This document shows, in pieces, positions 27,841 through 38,542 of a stretch of 64,000 nucleotides of DNA (within the stretch, counting starts at the first letter, position 1; each line of letters starts with the position of its first letter). Below the pieces are notes generated by a model that was not told where the DNA came from, did not search any database, and saw only the letters and a program-made list of their open reading frames with translations. The DNA lies in contig NZ_KZ848474.1 in the NCBI RefSeq assembly GCF_003327285.1, forward strand, positions 310,001-374,000. The letters run 5' to 3'. Position numbers and translations under genes: made by a program. The DNA comes from Microbacterium sorbitolivorans (GTDB taxonomy: Bacteria; Actinomycetota; Actinomycetes; Actinomycetales; Microbacteriaceae).

Positions 27841-27852
27841 CCCGATTTCGAG

Positions 27853-27936
27853 TGCGCAAGGGGGGACTTGAACCCCCACGTCCGTAAGGACACTGGCACC
27901 TGAAGCCAGCGCGTCTACCGATTCCGCCACTTGCGC
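27853..27936 (-). tRNA. tRNA-Leu (anticodon CAG)
   Basis: An 84-base tRNA with a long variable arm. The acceptor stem GCGCAAG pairs with CTTGCGC and the discriminator is A. The anticodon stem CTGGC/GCCAG encloses TTCAGGT, giving anticodon CAG. The T arm is GGGGGTTCAAGTCCCCC. CCA is not encoded. Confidence 0.97.
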
Positions 27937-28113
27937 GTGTGAAGTTTTTGCCGGGTGATACCCAACCTCGTCAGCATAGCATGGCGCCACGGCCCACCGC
28001 GAAAGCGTGTCGCCCGCGCGTGGTTTCTGTGGAATCATCCTGAGGTTGGATTCGGGATGTCAGGGCCTCCAAGTACCATGACGCTATCCGCCCGTCCGAC
28101 CCCAAGGAGCACT

Positions 28114-28851
28114 GTGGGATTGCTTGACAGCTTCGAAAGGGGCCTCGAGCGCGCCGTAAACGGCGCTTTCGCGAAGACCTTCCGTAGCGGCGTCCAGCCT
28201 GTGGAGATCGTCGCGGCGCTTCGTCGCGAGATGGATACGTCGGCCCAGGTCATCGGCCGCGACCGCATTCTGGCGCCGAATTCGTACGAGGTTCTGCTGA
28301 GCCCCGCCGACGCCGAGCGGCTGTCGGGCCTGGGGGCGGCGCTTCGCCAGGAGTTGCACGCGAAGGCTCAGGAGCACGGCACATCGCAGGGCTACACCTT
28401 TTCGGGCCCGCTGACGGTCTCGCTCCGCACGTCGGACGATGTACAGGCGGGCACCCTTCAAGTGACCTCCTCGGCGGTGCAGGGCGACGTCGTCTGGCAG
28501 GCGGCGCTCGATATTGACGGCCGCCGCTATCCCGTGACGCGTGCGCGCACCGTCATCGGCCGCGGATCCGACACCGACATCCCCCTCGCCGACGCCGGCA
28601 CGAGCCGCCGCCACGTCGAGGTGCTGTGGGACGGCAAGCGCGGCATGGTTCACGATCTCGGATCCACGAACGGGTCCCGGCTCGACGGCCAGATGGTGTC
28701 GAAGGCGCTTCTCGCCGACGGTCAGACGATCACGATCGGCCGGACGAATATTGTGTTCCGTGTGCTCGCGTCTCACGCGGGCCGCCAGGTGCTGGCCGGC
28801 CAGCAGAACGCCACGCAGATTATTGACGACTTCCAGAGGGGGCAGCGATGA
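28114..28851 (+). CDS. fhaA: FHA-domain protein with N-terminal DUF3662 domain
   Basis: A 245-residue protein. Residues 1-115 form the DUF3662 domain (MGLLDSFERGLERAVNGAF) and residues about 150-235 an FHA phosphothreonine-binding domain with GRGSDTDI, SRRH and STNG motifs. FhaA links phosphorylated partners to cell-wall synthesis in actinobacteria. The GTG at 28114 follows AAGGAGC by 3 bases. It is the first gene of the conserved seven-gene cassette and overlaps fhaB by ATGA. Confidence 0.94.
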   Translation: MGLLDSFERGLERAVNGAFAKTFRSGVQPVEIVAALRREMDTSAQVIGRDRILAPNSYEVLLSPADAERLSGLGAALRQELHAKAQEHGTSQGYTFSGPLTVSLRTSDDVQAGTLQVTSSAVQGDVVWQAALDIDGRRYPVTRARTVIGRGSDTDIPLADAGTSRRHVEVLWDGKRGMVHDLGSTNGSRLDGQMVSKALLADGQTITIGRTNIVFRVLASHAGRQVLAGQQNATQIIDDFQRGQR

Positions 28852-29360
28852 GCGAGCTGACTCTGTTCGTTCTGCAGTACGGCTTCTTGCTGTTGCTGTG
28901 GGTGTTCGTCTTCGTGCTGATCTTCGCGCTCCGCGCCGACGTGTTCGGCGGCCGCGTGCGCAAGCTCGAGCATCCGCCGCAGGTCGCAGCGTCCGCGGCC
29001 CCGCGCCCCGTCGCGGTCGATACGCCTCCCCCGGCGCCCGCCTCGCAACAGGCGACGGCCGCGTCGGCGAACCGCATCGTCATCACGGCGGGCCCCCGCG
29101 CGGGCCTCGAGATTCCCCTCGGTTCGGATCCGCTGACGATCGGCCGCTCGGCCGAGTCGGGCCTCGTGATCCGCGACGACTACACGTCGAGCCATCATGC
29201 GCGCCTCGTGCGATACGCGGATCAGTGGATGATTCAGGATCTCGATTCGACGAACGGCACCTTCCACGACGGCGCGAAGGTCACGCCGAATTCCCCGGTC
29301 GCGGTGCGAATCGGCGCCCCGATTACGGTCGGCCAGACGACCTTTGAGTTGCGAGGATAA
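28848..29360 (+). CDS. fhaB: FHA-domain protein FhaB (FipA-like)
   Basis: A 170-residue protein. One N-terminal membrane helix (about residues 10-28, GFLLLLWVFVFVLIFAL) and a Pro/Ala linker precede an FHA domain at about 85-165 with GRSAESGL, SSHH and STNG motifs. In mycobacteria this protein is a kinase target tied to division. It is followed after 8 bases by pstP. Confidence 0.94.
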   Translation: MSELTLFVLQYGFLLLLWVFVFVLIFALRADVFGGRVRKLEHPPQVAASAAPRPVAVDTPPPAPASQQATAASANRIVITAGPRAGLEIPLGSDPLTIGRSAESGLVIRDDYTSSHHARLVRYADQWMIQDLDSTNGTFHDGAKVTPNSPVAVRIGAPITVGQTTFELRG

Positions 29361-29368
29361 CCCCGGGA

Positions 29369-30619
29369 ATGGTCTTCCAGGGCTCCAGCGCCGCGATCAG
29401 CCACACGGGTCGCGTGCGTTCCAACAACCAGGATTCGGGCTATTCGGGCTCGAACCTGTTTGTCGTCGCGGACGGCATGGGCGGTCACGCCGGCGGTGAC
29501 GTCGCCTCGGCGATCGCGATCGACCGGCTCCAGCACCTCGACCACCACTACGACACGACGGCCGAGGCCGAGGTCGCCCTGCGCACGACGATAACGTCGA
29601 CGGCGCAGGATCTCATCGAGGCGGCGCAGGAGCGCCCGCAGCTCGCGGGGCTCGGCACGACCGTGAGCGGCATCATCATGGTCGATGAGTACGCCGTCAT
29701 CGGCCACATCGGCGATAGCCGCATCTACCTCTTCCGTGACGGCGCCCTGACGCAGATCACGACCGACCACACCTTCGTTCAGCGCCTCGTCGAGACGGGC
29801 CGCATCACGCCGGAGGAGGCGCGCTACCACCCGCGCCGCTCGGTGCTCATGCGCGTGCTCGGCGACATGGACGCGAACCCCGAGGTCGACACCTTCATCA
29901 TGCCGACGCGCCCCGGCGACCGTTGGCTGCTGTGCTCCGACGGCCTCTCCGGTGTCGTCGACGAGTCGCACGTCGCGAAGGTCTTCGGCCGGCACATGCC
30001 CCCGGCGCGCACGGCCGACGCCCTGCTCAAGCAGGCGCTCGACGGTGGCGCCCCAGACAACGTGACCCTCGTCATCGTCGACGTGGGCGGCCAGCACCCC
30101 CTGTACACCGGCACCCCGACGATCGTCGGATCCGCGTCGAACCCTAACGGCGTCGGCATCGCCGCGTCGCGGTCGCTCCTGCCTACCGGCTGGCTGCACC
30201 CGCAGCGCGCCGCGGCGAACGAGCCGAGCCACTTCGAGCCCGACACCGAGTACCTCGAGGAGCTGATCGAGGAGGACAAGCGCCGCGCGCGCCGTCGCCG
30301 CATCGTCGGCTTCACCGCGATCGTGCTGCTCATCGCGGCGATCTTCGGCGCGGGCTGGGCATTCTACGACTGGACGCAGACGCGTTACTACGTCGGTACC
30401 GACGACGACAGCGTGGTGATCTATCAGGGGATCCACCAGTCGATCGGGCCGATCTCGTTCTCAACGGTGTACGAAGACACGGAAATTCCGCTGGTCGATG
30501 TGCCGAACGCCTGGCTGCTCCAGGCTCAGGACACGATTCCGGCGGCGTCGCTCGAGCAGGCGCAGCAGATTGTCGCAAATCTGCGCGCCCTCGTGCCCGA
30601 CGATGGAGGTGACAAGTGA
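29369..30619 (+). CDS. pstP: PP2C-family Ser/Thr phosphatase
   Basis: A 416-residue phosphatase that reverses PknA/PknB phosphorylation. The metal-binding motif ADGMGGHAGGD starts near residue 34, followed by GDSRIYL and CSDGLSG. One membrane helix lies at about 311-331 and a short extracytoplasmic domain follows. The order matches M. tuberculosis Rv0018c and its neighbours. It overlaps rodA by ATGA/GTGA-type coupling at 30616. Confidence 0.96.
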   Translation: MVFQGSSAAISHTGRVRSNNQDSGYSGSNLFVVADGMGGHAGGDVASAIAIDRLQHLDHHYDTTAEAEVALRTTITSTAQDLIEAAQERPQLAGLGTTVSGIIMVDEYAVIGHIGDSRIYLFRDGALTQITTDHTFVQRLVETGRITPEEARYHPRRSVLMRVLGDMDANPEVDTFIMPTRPGDRWLLCSDGLSGVVDESHVAKVFGRHMPPARTADALLKQALDGGAPDNVTLVIVDVGGQHPLYTGTPTIVGSASNPNGVGIAASRSLLPTGWLHPQRAAANEPSHFEPDTEYLEELIEEDKRRARRRRIVGFTAIVLLIAAIFGAGWAFYDWTQTRYYVGTDDDSVVIYQGIHQSIGPISFSTVYEDTEIPLVDVPNAWLLQAQDTIPAASLEQAQQIVANLRALVPDDGGDK

Positions 30620-32007
30620 CAGACGTTGAGGCCCCCGACCGGGGCGTAAAGCGCGCGCTCCGGCGCATGCGCAAGCCGCAGCAGCTCCGCAACCGCGAGC
30701 TCGTGCTGCTGATTTTCGCCATGGCGCTAACCCTCGGGGCGTTCGTCCTCGTGCAGTTCGGCGCGATCGGCGAGCTCGACACGAAGGTGCTCGGGGTCGT
30801 CGGCATTATGTGCGTCCTCGCGTTCGCGTTGCATATCGTGTTGCGGATCCGCGCGTCGCAGGCCGACCCGTTCCTCGTGCCCGTCGCGCTCATGCTCACG
30901 GGTATCGGCACGGCGATGATTTATCGCCTCGACCTCGCGTACGTCGCCCACTGGAACGTGGGCACGTCGAACGCGGGCGAGCACCAGATGCTGTACGCGG
31001 CGCTGTCGATCGCGCTCTGCATCGGCCTCGTCTGGTCGCTCGCGAACTACCGCGTGCTGTTCAAGTACACCTACATCTTCGGTTTCCTCGGCATCATCCT
31101 GCTGGCGTTGCCGTTCATCCCGTTCCTCAACGGCGGCGGTAACGCGGTCGTCTGGATCAGCATCTTCGGCTTCAACTTCCAGCCCGGCGAGATCGCGAAG
31201 ATCTGCCTCGCGATCTTCTTCGCGGGCTACCTCGTGCGCACGCGCGAGTCGCTGACGTCGACCGGCAAGCGGGTGCTCGGCTTCACGTTCCCCCGGGCGC
31301 GCGAGTTCGGCCCGCTGCTCGTGATCTGGCTCATCTCGATGGCGATCATCGTGCTGCAGCGCGACCTGGGCACCGGAATCCTCATCTTCGGCATGTTCGT
31401 CGCGATGCTCTACGTCGCGACGGGCAAGACCGGATGGGTGCTGATCGGTGTCTTCCTCGCCGGCGCCGGCGCGGTCGCGGCGACGTTCGTCATGCCGTAC
31501 GTGCACGGGCGCTTCGAGCAGTGGCTCCATGCGCTTGACGACGACCTTTACAACGCCAGCGCGAACGCCAGCTTCCAGCTCGTGAACGGCCTTTTCGGGA
31601 TGGCGCACGGCGGCATGTTCGGAACGGGCCTCGGCCAGGGCCGCCCCGACATCACGCCCGTCGCCGGAAGCGACTACATCATCCCGAGCCTCGGCGAGGA
31701 GCTGGGCCTCGTGGGCGTCTTCGCGATCCTCGCGCTCTACCTGATCTTCGCGAGCCGCGGCGCCCACGTGGGCGTCGCCGGCCAGGACGACTTCGGCAAG
31801 CTGCTCTCGGTCGGCCTGAGCTTCACGATCGCCCTCCAGGTGTTCATCATGGTCGGCGGCGTGACCCGCGTCATCCCGCTCACGGGCCTCACGACCCCCT
31901 TCCTCGCGGCGGGTGGATCCTCTCTTCTCGCGAACTGGCTGATCGTCGCAATCCTGTTGCGCGTCAGCGACGCGGTTCGCCGGCAACCCCGGGCGGTGAT
32001 CGGTTAA
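30616..32007 (+). CDS. rodA: RodA/FtsW-family peptidoglycan polymerase
   Basis: A 463-residue SEDS protein with about 10-12 membrane helices. It polymerises lipid II in lateral wall growth together with the adjacent PBP. The family segment GEIAKICLAIF and the late motif DYIIPSLGEELGL are present. The GTG at 30616 overlaps the pstP stop, and its own stop overlaps the pbpA start at 32007. Confidence 0.96.
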   Translation: MTDVEAPDRGVKRALRRMRKPQQLRNRELVLLIFAMALTLGAFVLVQFGAIGELDTKVLGVVGIMCVLAFALHIVLRIRASQADPFLVPVALMLTGIGTAMIYRLDLAYVAHWNVGTSNAGEHQMLYAALSIALCIGLVWSLANYRVLFKYTYIFGFLGIILLALPFIPFLNGGGNAVVWISIFGFNFQPGEIAKICLAIFFAGYLVRTRESLTSTGKRVLGFTFPRAREFGPLLVIWLISMAIIVLQRDLGTGILIFGMFVAMLYVATGKTGWVLIGVFLAGAGAVAATFVMPYVHGRFEQWLHALDDDLYNASANASFQLVNGLFGMAHGGMFGTGLGQGRPDITPVAGSDYIIPSLGEELGLVGVFAILALYLIFASRGAHVGVAGQDDFGKLLSVGLSFTIALQVFIMVGGVTRVIPLTGLTTPFLAAGGSSLLANWLIVAILLRVSDAVRRQPRAVIG

Positions 32008-33473
32008 TGACCAAGGAAATCCGTCGACTGAGCTTCATCGTCATCTGCATGTTCCTGGCGCTGTTCGTCTCGACGAGCGTCATCCAGGTCGTGCAGGCGC
32101 AGGCCCTCACGGGCGATGAGCGCAACAAGCGCACCCTGTACGACTCGTACGACGTGCGCCGCGGACCCATCATCGCGGGCGGCGAGCAGATCGCTCGTTC
32201 GACCGCGACGAACGACACGTACCGCTACCAGCGCGTGTACGACGACTCCGAGATCTGGGCCGGCATCACCGGCTGGTTCAACCCCGCGCTCAACTCGGCC
32301 ACGGGCATCGAGCAGTCGATGACGCAGGAGCTCTCGGGCCTCGCACCCACCAGCTTCCTCGCGCGCCTGAACCAGATCGTGACCGGCAAGGAGGCCCGCG
32401 GATCCTCGATCGAGCTGACGCTCGACCCGGACATCCAGCGGGTCGCATACGAGGCGCTGACCTCGCAGGGGTACGACGGCGCGGTCGTCGTCTCGGATCC
32501 CAAGACGGGCCGGATCCTGGCCCTCGTCTCGACGCCGGGTTACGACGCGAACGCGGTCGCCTCCCACGACGGCACGGCGGCGAACGCGGCCGCCAACGAA
32601 TATGCGGCAGCCGAGGGCGACCCGCTGCGCAACAAGGCGATCGACCAGCTCTACCAGCCTGGATCCACGTTCAAGCTCGTCGTCGCGGCGGCGGCCCTCG
32701 CGTCCGGCGATTACACGATGGACAGCACGTTCGACAACACCGCGACGTATACGCCGAAGGGCACGACGCGCGAGATCGGCAACGCACCGTACGGCACGTG
32801 CGGCGGCAGCTCGTCCGACAAGGTCACGCTGGCGGACGCCATCAAGTACAGCTGCAACGTGCCGATGGCGCAGCTCGCGATCGCGCTCGGTGACGACGCG
32901 ATCCGCGAGCAGGCCGAGAAGTTCGGCTTCAACTCGTCGTTCGATCTGCCGCTATCGACCACGGCGTCGACGATCGGCACCGACCTCGACGCGGGCCAGA
33001 CGGCCCGCCTCGGCTTCGGCCAGAACCAGATCACGGCGACGCCGCTGCAGGTGAACATGTACACCGCGGCGATCGCCAACGGCGGCGTCGAGATGAACCC
33101 GCTGCTCGTCGACCAGGTCGTCGGCGACGACCTCTCGGTGCAGAAGAAGTTCGAGCCGAGCGAGTACGGCACGCCGATCGATGCGGATGTCGCCAAAGAC
33201 GTTACCGAGATGATGGTGTCATCCGTCGCGGGCGGCGCGGCGTCAAATGCAAGAATAGAAGGCGTTGACGTTGCCGGTAAGACGGGCACGGCGGAGAACG
33301 GCGAAGGTGACCCATACACGCTATGGTTCACGGGGTTCGCTCCCGCAGACGATCCTGAGGTCGCGGTCACCGTGATGGTGGCCGATGGCGGCGGGCAGGG
33401 TCAATCAGGAGATGGAAATTCGATCGCGGCTCCCATCGCGAAGAAGGTCATGGAGGCGGTGCTCGCACAATGA
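32007..33473 (+). CDS. pbpA: class B penicillin-binding protein
   Basis: A 488-residue transpeptidase. One N-terminal anchor helix precedes a dimerisation region and a catalytic domain. The serine nucleophile is near residue 219 in PGSTFKLV (SxxK), followed by SCN near 281 and KTGTAE near 425. It is the partner transpeptidase for RodA. It overlaps pknA by ATGA. Confidence 0.97.
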   Translation: MTKEIRRLSFIVICMFLALFVSTSVIQVVQAQALTGDERNKRTLYDSYDVRRGPIIAGGEQIARSTATNDTYRYQRVYDDSEIWAGITGWFNPALNSATGIEQSMTQELSGLAPTSFLARLNQIVTGKEARGSSIELTLDPDIQRVAYEALTSQGYDGAVVVSDPKTGRILALVSTPGYDANAVASHDGTAANAAANEYAAAEGDPLRNKAIDQLYQPGSTFKLVVAAAALASGDYTMDSTFDNTATYTPKGTTREIGNAPYGTCGGSSSDKVTLADAIKYSCNVPMAQLAIALGDDAIREQAEKFGFNSSFDLPLSTTASTIGTDLDAGQTARLGFGQNQITATPLQVNMYTAAIANGGVEMNPLLVDQVVGDDLSVQKKFEPSEYGTPIDADVAKDVTEMMVSSVAGGAASNARIEGVDVAGKTGTAENGEGDPYTLWFTGFAPADDPEVAVTVMVADGGGQGQSGDGNSIAAPIAKKVMEAVLAQ

Positions 33474-35344
33474 GGCCAACCCAGGGTGTGACGTTCGGCG
33501 GACGCTACGAGCTGAGTTCGCGCATCGCGATCGGCGGAATGGGCGAGGTGTGGGAAGCCACTGACCACGTCATCGGCCGCACCGTCGCGATCAAGATCCT
33601 TAAAGACGAGTACATGGGGGATCCCGGCTTCCTCGAGCGCTTCCGCGCCGAGGCCCGGCACGCTGCCCTCGTCAACCATGAGGGCATCGCGAGCGTCTTC
33701 GACTACGGCGAGGAAAACGGATCCGCGTACCTCGTGATGGAGCTCGTGCCCGGCGAGGCGCTGTCGACGCGCCTCGAGCGCGACCACGCGCTGCCGGCCG
33801 ACACCGTCCTCGACTACATCTCGCAGACCGCGTCGGCGCTGCAGGCGGCCCACGCCGCGGGCCTCGTACACCGCGACATCAAGCCGGGCAACCTGCTGAT
33901 CACGCCCGACGGCCGCGTGAAGATCACCGACTTCGGTATCGCCCGCATCGCCGACCAGGTGCCGCTGACGGCTACCGGCCAGGTCATGGGCACCGTGCAG
34001 TACCTGTCGCCCGAGCAGGCGTCGGGTCACCCGGCGAGCCCGGCGACCGACATCTACTCGCTCGGCATCGTCGCGTACGAATGCCTCGCGGGCCGTCGCC
34101 CCTTCACGGGCGAGTCGCAGGTCGCTATCGCGATGGCGCAGATCAACGACGCGCCGCCGCCCCTGTCGGAGCGCCTGCCGGCCCCCGTGCGCCAGCTCGT
34201 GATGTCGATGATCGCGAAGAAGCCCGACGAGCGCCCCGCCTCGGCGGCCGCCGTCTCGCGCGCGTGCAACGCCCTGCGCCGCGGCGACATCAACGCCGCG
34301 ATCGCGGCCGCGCCCATGCTCGCGAACGCGGGCGGCGTGGCGGCCGATGAGGTCACCCAGCTGCTGGGCGCCGCGGGCGGCGCGACGCAGATGATGCCGA
34401 CGACGTCGCCGCTGCCGATGGGCGAGCAGGCCCCGAAGCCGAAGAAGAAGCGCAGCCCCTGGACGGGCCCGCTGATCGCGCTCATTATCCTGCTCGTCGT
34501 CGTGATCGCGGGCGCCGCCTACGGTGTCCTCTCCGGCCAGTTCGGCGGCAACGACGAGCCCGCGGCCGAGGATCCCACGCCGGCCGCGACCGAGTCGGAG
34601 GAGCCGACGCCCACGCCATCGGCAACGTCGATCCTCGTCGACATGCAGGCTCTCGGCCTCGAGGGCATGACCTGCGACGAGGCTTCACAGGCCCTGCACG
34701 ACCAGGAAGCCAAGATCACGCTCAAGTGTGAGACGGGCGAGGCCGCCTCGACCGCGGACGACGTTGGCAAGATCTACAAGCTCGACTCGCGCGGCTTCGT
34801 CGAGGAGGGCACTGTCGTGACCGCCTCGGTGTACGACGAGCTCATCTCGATTCCCGCTCCGACCGACGCGCCGCAGTTCGACACCGACGAGCTCGTGCGC
34901 GGATCCACGGTGCAGCTGAGCTGGAACAACTCGTTCACGTGCCCCACCGGCACGGGCGACCTCGCGGGCTTCCGCGTGACGCTCACGGGTGCGACCCACA
35001 CGGGCGACGACCCGACCGCGACCGAGCGCGTCTTCGGCGCCGACGGATACGTGACGCAGGTCGTCATCGACGAGGACGCGCAGCTCGTGAGCGCCTCGTA
35101 CACCGCCATCTGCCGCAACGGCGACACCGAGCGCGACTCGGATTCGCCCGCCGTGATGACGCCGCAGGAGACGGTCGCCGCGCCGGAGCCCTCCGAGGAG
35201 CCGACGACCGAGCCGACCGAGACCCCGACCGAGGAGCCCACCGATTCGTCGAACTCGAGCGACAACGCGAACAGCGGCTCGAACAACGGCAACGGCAACG
35301 CCGGCACCGGAAACGCGGGCAACGGCAACGCGGGCCAGCCCTAA
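33470..35344 (+). CDS. pknA: Ser/Thr kinase PknA-like with PASTA-like and Asn/Gly-rich ectodomain
   Basis: A 624-residue kinase. The kinase domain (about 12-280) has VAIKILK near 42, HRDIKPGN near 134 and DFG near 154. A membrane helix lies at about 334-357. Outside the cell there is a PASTA-like segment (about 387-457), a beta-rich domain with one Cys pair candidate, a Thr/Glu/Pro-rich stalk and an Asn/Gly/Ala-rich tail of repeated NGN/AGN units. M. tuberculosis PknA lacks PASTA domains, so this extended ectodomain is a notable difference. Confidence 0.94.
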   Translation: MRPTQGVTFGGRYELSSRIAIGGMGEVWEATDHVIGRTVAIKILKDEYMGDPGFLERFRAEARHAALVNHEGIASVFDYGEENGSAYLVMELVPGEALSTRLERDHALPADTVLDYISQTASALQAAHAAGLVHRDIKPGNLLITPDGRVKITDFGIARIADQVPLTATGQVMGTVQYLSPEQASGHPASPATDIYSLGIVAYECLAGRRPFTGESQVAIAMAQINDAPPPLSERLPAPVRQLVMSMIAKKPDERPASAAAVSRACNALRRGDINAAIAAAPMLANAGGVAADEVTQLLGAAGGATQMMPTTSPLPMGEQAPKPKKKRSPWTGPLIALIILLVVVIAGAAYGVLSGQFGGNDEPAAEDPTPAATESEEPTPTPSATSILVDMQALGLEGMTCDEASQALHDQEAKITLKCETGEAASTADDVGKIYKLDSRGFVEEGTVVTASVYDELISIPAPTDAPQFDTDELVRGSTVQLSWNNSFTCPTGTGDLAGFRVTLTGATHTGDDPTATERVFGADGYVTQVVIDEDAQLVSASYTAICRNGDTERDSDSPAVMTPQETVAAPEPSEEPTTEPTETPTEEPTDSSNSSDNANSGSNNGNGNAGTGNAGNGNAGQP

Positions 35345-35417
35345 CGGGAGCCGCGAGTGCCCCGGAGTCGCGGGGCGCTTCCGGTAGCATGATCTGTCCC
35401 GGGGGAGAGGCGACAAC

Positions 35418-37199
35418 GTGACTGACGAGCCGACTCAGGCCGTGCAAACGCCAGAAGAGCGGATCCTGTCGGGCCGCTATCGCGTCGATTCGCTGATCGG
35501 TCGCGGCGGCATGGCGACGGTGCACCGCGGCTACGACCTCACGCTCGGCCGCACGGTCGCGATCAAGATCCTCGACCGCGAGCTTGCGCGTGACAACACG
35601 TTCCGCACCCGGTTCCGCCTCGAGGCGCAGGCTGCCAGCCGCATGGCGCACGCCTCGATCGTGCGCGTCTACGACGCGGGCGAGGATCTCGAGGACGATC
35701 CGGCGGGCGGCATCACGCACACGCCCTTCATCGTGATGGAGCTCGTTCGCGGGCGCCTGCTGCGCGAGATCGCGGCCGAGGCCCCGCTCTCGGCCGACGA
35801 CGCGGCGCGCTACGTCGACGGGATCCTCGAGGCGCTCGAGTACTCGCACCGCGCGGGCGTCGTGCACCGCGACATCAAGCCCGGCAACGTTATGGTGACC
35901 GACGACGGCCAGGTCAAGGTCATGGACTTCGGCATCGCGCGCGCCGTGAGCGACACGTCGGCGACGGTCGCGGAGACCACGACGATCCTCGGCACCGCCG
36001 CGTACTTCTCGCCCGAGCAGGCGCAGGGCGAGCCCGTCGACGCGCGCGCGGACCTCTACTCGACCGGCGTGGTGCTCTACGAGCTCCTCACGGGCCGGCC
36101 GCCGTTCGTCGGCGACTCCCCCGTCTCGGTCGCCTACCAGCACGTGCGCGAGGCGCCCGTGCCGCCGACGAAGCGTTACCCCGAGGCGCCCGCACAGCTC
36201 GACCCGATCGTGATGCGCGCGCTCGCAAAGGATCCGGCGCAGCGCTACCCCGATGCGGCGACGTTCCGCGAGGCGCTCGACGCCGCGCTCGACGGGCGCA
36301 CGATGTCGCGCCGGCAGATGACGAACCTCACCGACGAGCTCTACGGCGAGCACCGTCGCGCGCAGAACGAGATCGAGCACACCTTCGCCGAGCTCTCGAG
36401 CGATAACGGCGTGGCGCGCACGCAGTCGGGCCCGCCGACGGCGTGGGTGTGGGCGGCGATCGCGCTCATCATCGCGCTGGTCGCGGCCCTCGCCTTCTGG
36501 GTCATCGAATCGGATCCGCTCGACCTGCGGGCCGCCGACACCGTTGACGTCGTCGACGTGACCGGCTGGACGGCGTCGGCCGCCGAGCGCGAGCTCGCCG
36601 ACGATGGGCTCGAGGTGAAGGTGTCGACGCAGCCGAGCGACAGCCTGCCGGAGGGCACCGTCATCGAAACACGACCGGCTCCCGGCACCTCGCTCGAACT
36701 CGGCACGCACGTCGACATCCTCGTCTCGGACGGTCCGCTCATGGCGGCGATCCCGTCAATCATCGGCGGCACCGAAGACGCGGCGCGGAAGGCGCTCGAC
36801 GGCCACGACGGCCTGCAGCTCGGCCGCATCATGCCGACGAACGACCCCGACGCGCAGGCCGGCACGGTGCTCTCCGCCGAGGTCAACGGCGACAAGGTCG
36901 CCGAGGGCGACGAGGTGCTCGAGGGCTCCCGCGTCGACCTCACGGTCGCGACCGGCCGCGTCACGATCAACGACCTCACCGATATGCCCTACGAGTTTGC
37001 GAAGAAGTCGTTCGAGGATCTCGGGCTGACGGTTGAGCAGACGGTCGACGACGGCTGCGAGGCGGGCGACCCCCTCATCGTCGAAACGCAGAACCCCGCG
37101 GCGGGCGATGTCGACATCCACTCGACCGTGACGCTGCGGGTGTGCGCGCCGGCGGCCGAGGCAAACGAGTCGGGGACATCAGATGGGGCCGAAGGCTAA
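35418..37199 (+). CDS. pknB: Ser/Thr kinase PknB with three PASTA domains
   Basis: A 593-residue kinase that senses muropeptides or lipid II. The kinase domain has VAIKIL near 49, HRDIKPGN near 150 and DFG near 169. The membrane helix is at about 344-365. Three PASTA domains follow at about 375-440, 441-515 and 515-580; mycobacterial PknB has four. The GTG at 35418 follows GGGGGAGAGG. TAGCAT at about 35387 could give an internal promoter. Its stop overlaps the convergent rskA stop. Confidence 0.96.
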   Translation: MTDEPTQAVQTPEERILSGRYRVDSLIGRGGMATVHRGYDLTLGRTVAIKILDRELARDNTFRTRFRLEAQAASRMAHASIVRVYDAGEDLEDDPAGGITHTPFIVMELVRGRLLREIAAEAPLSADDAARYVDGILEALEYSHRAGVVHRDIKPGNVMVTDDGQVKVMDFGIARAVSDTSATVAETTTILGTAAYFSPEQAQGEPVDARADLYSTGVVLYELLTGRPPFVGDSPVSVAYQHVREAPVPPTKRYPEAPAQLDPIVMRALAKDPAQRYPDAATFREALDAALDGRTMSRRQMTNLTDELYGEHRRAQNEIEHTFAELSSDNGVARTQSGPPTAWVWAAIALIIALVAALAFWVIESDPLDLRAADTVDVVDVTGWTASAAERELADDGLEVKVSTQPSDSLPEGTVIETRPAPGTSLELGTHVDILVSDGPLMAAIPSIIGGTEDAARKALDGHDGLQLGRIMPTNDPDAQAGTVLSAEVNGDKVAEGDEVLEGSRVDLTVATGRVTINDLTDMPYEFAKKSFEDLGLTVEQTVDDGCEAGDPLIVETQNPAAGDVDIHSTVTLRVCAPAAEANESGTSDGAEG

Positions 37200-37891
37200 G
37201 ACGTCTCGATAACAACGAGCGGATCGCTCGTCGGCGCGCCTGACTCCGACCCGCCCGTTTTCTCTACCGTCACCGCGAAGATATCGCCTTCCTGCATCTC
37301 GACGTCGATCAGCGCCGTGGGGTGAGCGCCATCGTGGTCAACGAGACCGGCGGATACCGGGCCCTCTGCGCGGACGAACCACATCTCGTACTGCTCGTCG
37401 TCTGCGAGGTCGGGAAGATCTTCGGCAGTCATGACAGCCTGCCCCAAGCTTTCCGACCAGTGCAGCGTCATCTCGCCGCCGCTCGGCAGATCGGCGCTGG
37501 CCGAGGCTGCGTCGGTGGCACTTTCGATCTCGTCAAGCGCGACTACAGCGCCCGGACGCATGAACTGGGTCGCAACAGCGTAGAAGCCACCGCCGATGAC
37601 TGCAAGCCCCGCCACGGCGGCCGCGAGCACGAACCACGGGCGACGACGCCGGCTCCGAGCAGGAGGCTCGTCGTTGATAGCGTCAAGGAGCTGTGCGCGG
37701 ATCCGCGCCGGCGGATCTACAGCCGGGACCGTCTCCGCGAATGCAGCCGCGGCCAGCCGCGCCTCAAGAAGCTGTTCGGCGCGCCGAGGATCGCGGGCGG
37801 CCTCGAGCTCGAGCAGGCGTCGTTCATCATCGCTCAGTGCGCCCACGGAATCCGCAGCCGCGAGCTCCTCGAATTCTTCATCCGTCATCAT
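37196..37891 (-). CDS. rskA: anti-sigma factor RskA (anti-SigK-like)
   Basis: A 231-residue protein. The N-terminal cytosolic part (1-80, MMTDEEFEELAAADSVGALS) resembles the sigma-binding helix of anti-sigma-K proteins. One membrane helix lies at 85-108 and an extracytoplasmic beta-rich domain with LHWSESLGQAVMTAEDLP follows, as in the RskA family. It should hold SigK inactive at the membrane until proteolysis. The start overlaps the sigK stop by ATGA. Confidence 0.93.
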   Translation of the reverse strand: MMTDEEFEELAAADSVGALSDDERRLLELEAARDPRRAEQLLEARLAAAAFAETVPAVDPPARIRAQLLDAINDEPPARSRRRRPWFVLAAAVAGLAVIGGGFYAVATQFMRPGAVVALDEIESATDAASASADLPSGGEMTLHWSESLGQAVMTAEDLPDLADDEQYEMWFVRAEGPVSAGLVDHDGAHPTALIDVEMQEGDIFAVTVEKTGGSESGAPTSDPLVVIETS

Positions 37892-38490
37892 CCCGCCACC
37901 CCCATCGTCTTCCGCAGGCGAGCAATTCCATCACGCATTCGCGTCTTGACCGTGCCGAGTGGCGTGCTCAGCGTCGTCGCGATCTCGCTTTGGCTGTAGC
38001 CGTCGAAGTAGGCCATTGACAGGACCTCACGCTGAGCGTCGGGTAGCAGGTCGAGGGCCGCCCGTGCGCGTTCACCCTCCACGCGCACCTCGGCGTCCTC
38101 CGCCACGGCGTCGAAGGGAACCTCAAGATCCCGACGTCCCGTTCGCACATCGCGATCGGCGCTCGCCTGCGCGGACTTCACGCGGTCGATGGCCCGCCGG
38201 TGAGCGATCATGAAGACCCATGCCTGCCCCCGACCTCGCGTCGCGGTGAAACGGTCGGCCTTCTCCCAGATCTCGAGGAACACCTCCTGCAACACCTCCT
38301 CGCTCTGCGCTCGATCGATCACGATCCTCATCACGAGTCCGAAGACTCGCGACGAGAACTGGTCGTAGAGCGCAGCAAAAGCGCCCTTGTCCCGTATCGC
38401 GATCCGTCTCAGCAGCTCGTCGACGGCGTCGCCGCCATCGGCCCGTGCATCAGGCGCGGCCTCGCTGCTTTCGGTCATAGAGATCAGCAT
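37888..38490 (-). CDS. sigK: ECF sigma factor, SigK-like
   Basis: A 200-residue ECF sigma factor. Region 2 (about 30-95) has EEVLQEVFLEIWEKADRF and region 4 (about 135-190) has DAQREVLSMAYFDGYSQSEIATTL. GGAGGAA lies 7 bases before the ATG at 38490. The SigK identity rests on similarity and on the linked rskA, dipZ and fasciclin genes, which are the classic SigK regulon in M. tuberculosis. No matching promoter is visible in the 52-base gap after dipZ, so it is probably co-transcribed with dipZ and thus autoregulated. Confidence 0.93.
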   Translation of the reverse strand: MLISMTESSEAAPDARADGGDAVDELLRRIAIRDKGAFAALYDQFSSRVFGLVMRIVIDRAQSEEVLQEVFLEIWEKADRFTATRGRGQAWVFMIAHRRAIDRVKSAQASADRDVRTGRRDLEVPFDAVAEDAEVRVEGERARAALDLLPDAQREVLSMAYFDGYSQSEIATTLSTPLGTVKTRMRDGIARLRKTMGVAG

Positions 38491-38542
38491 GCCCTATTCC
38501 TCCGCCGCTCGGCCGTGAAAGCCGCGCGAGTCCGGTATCGCG

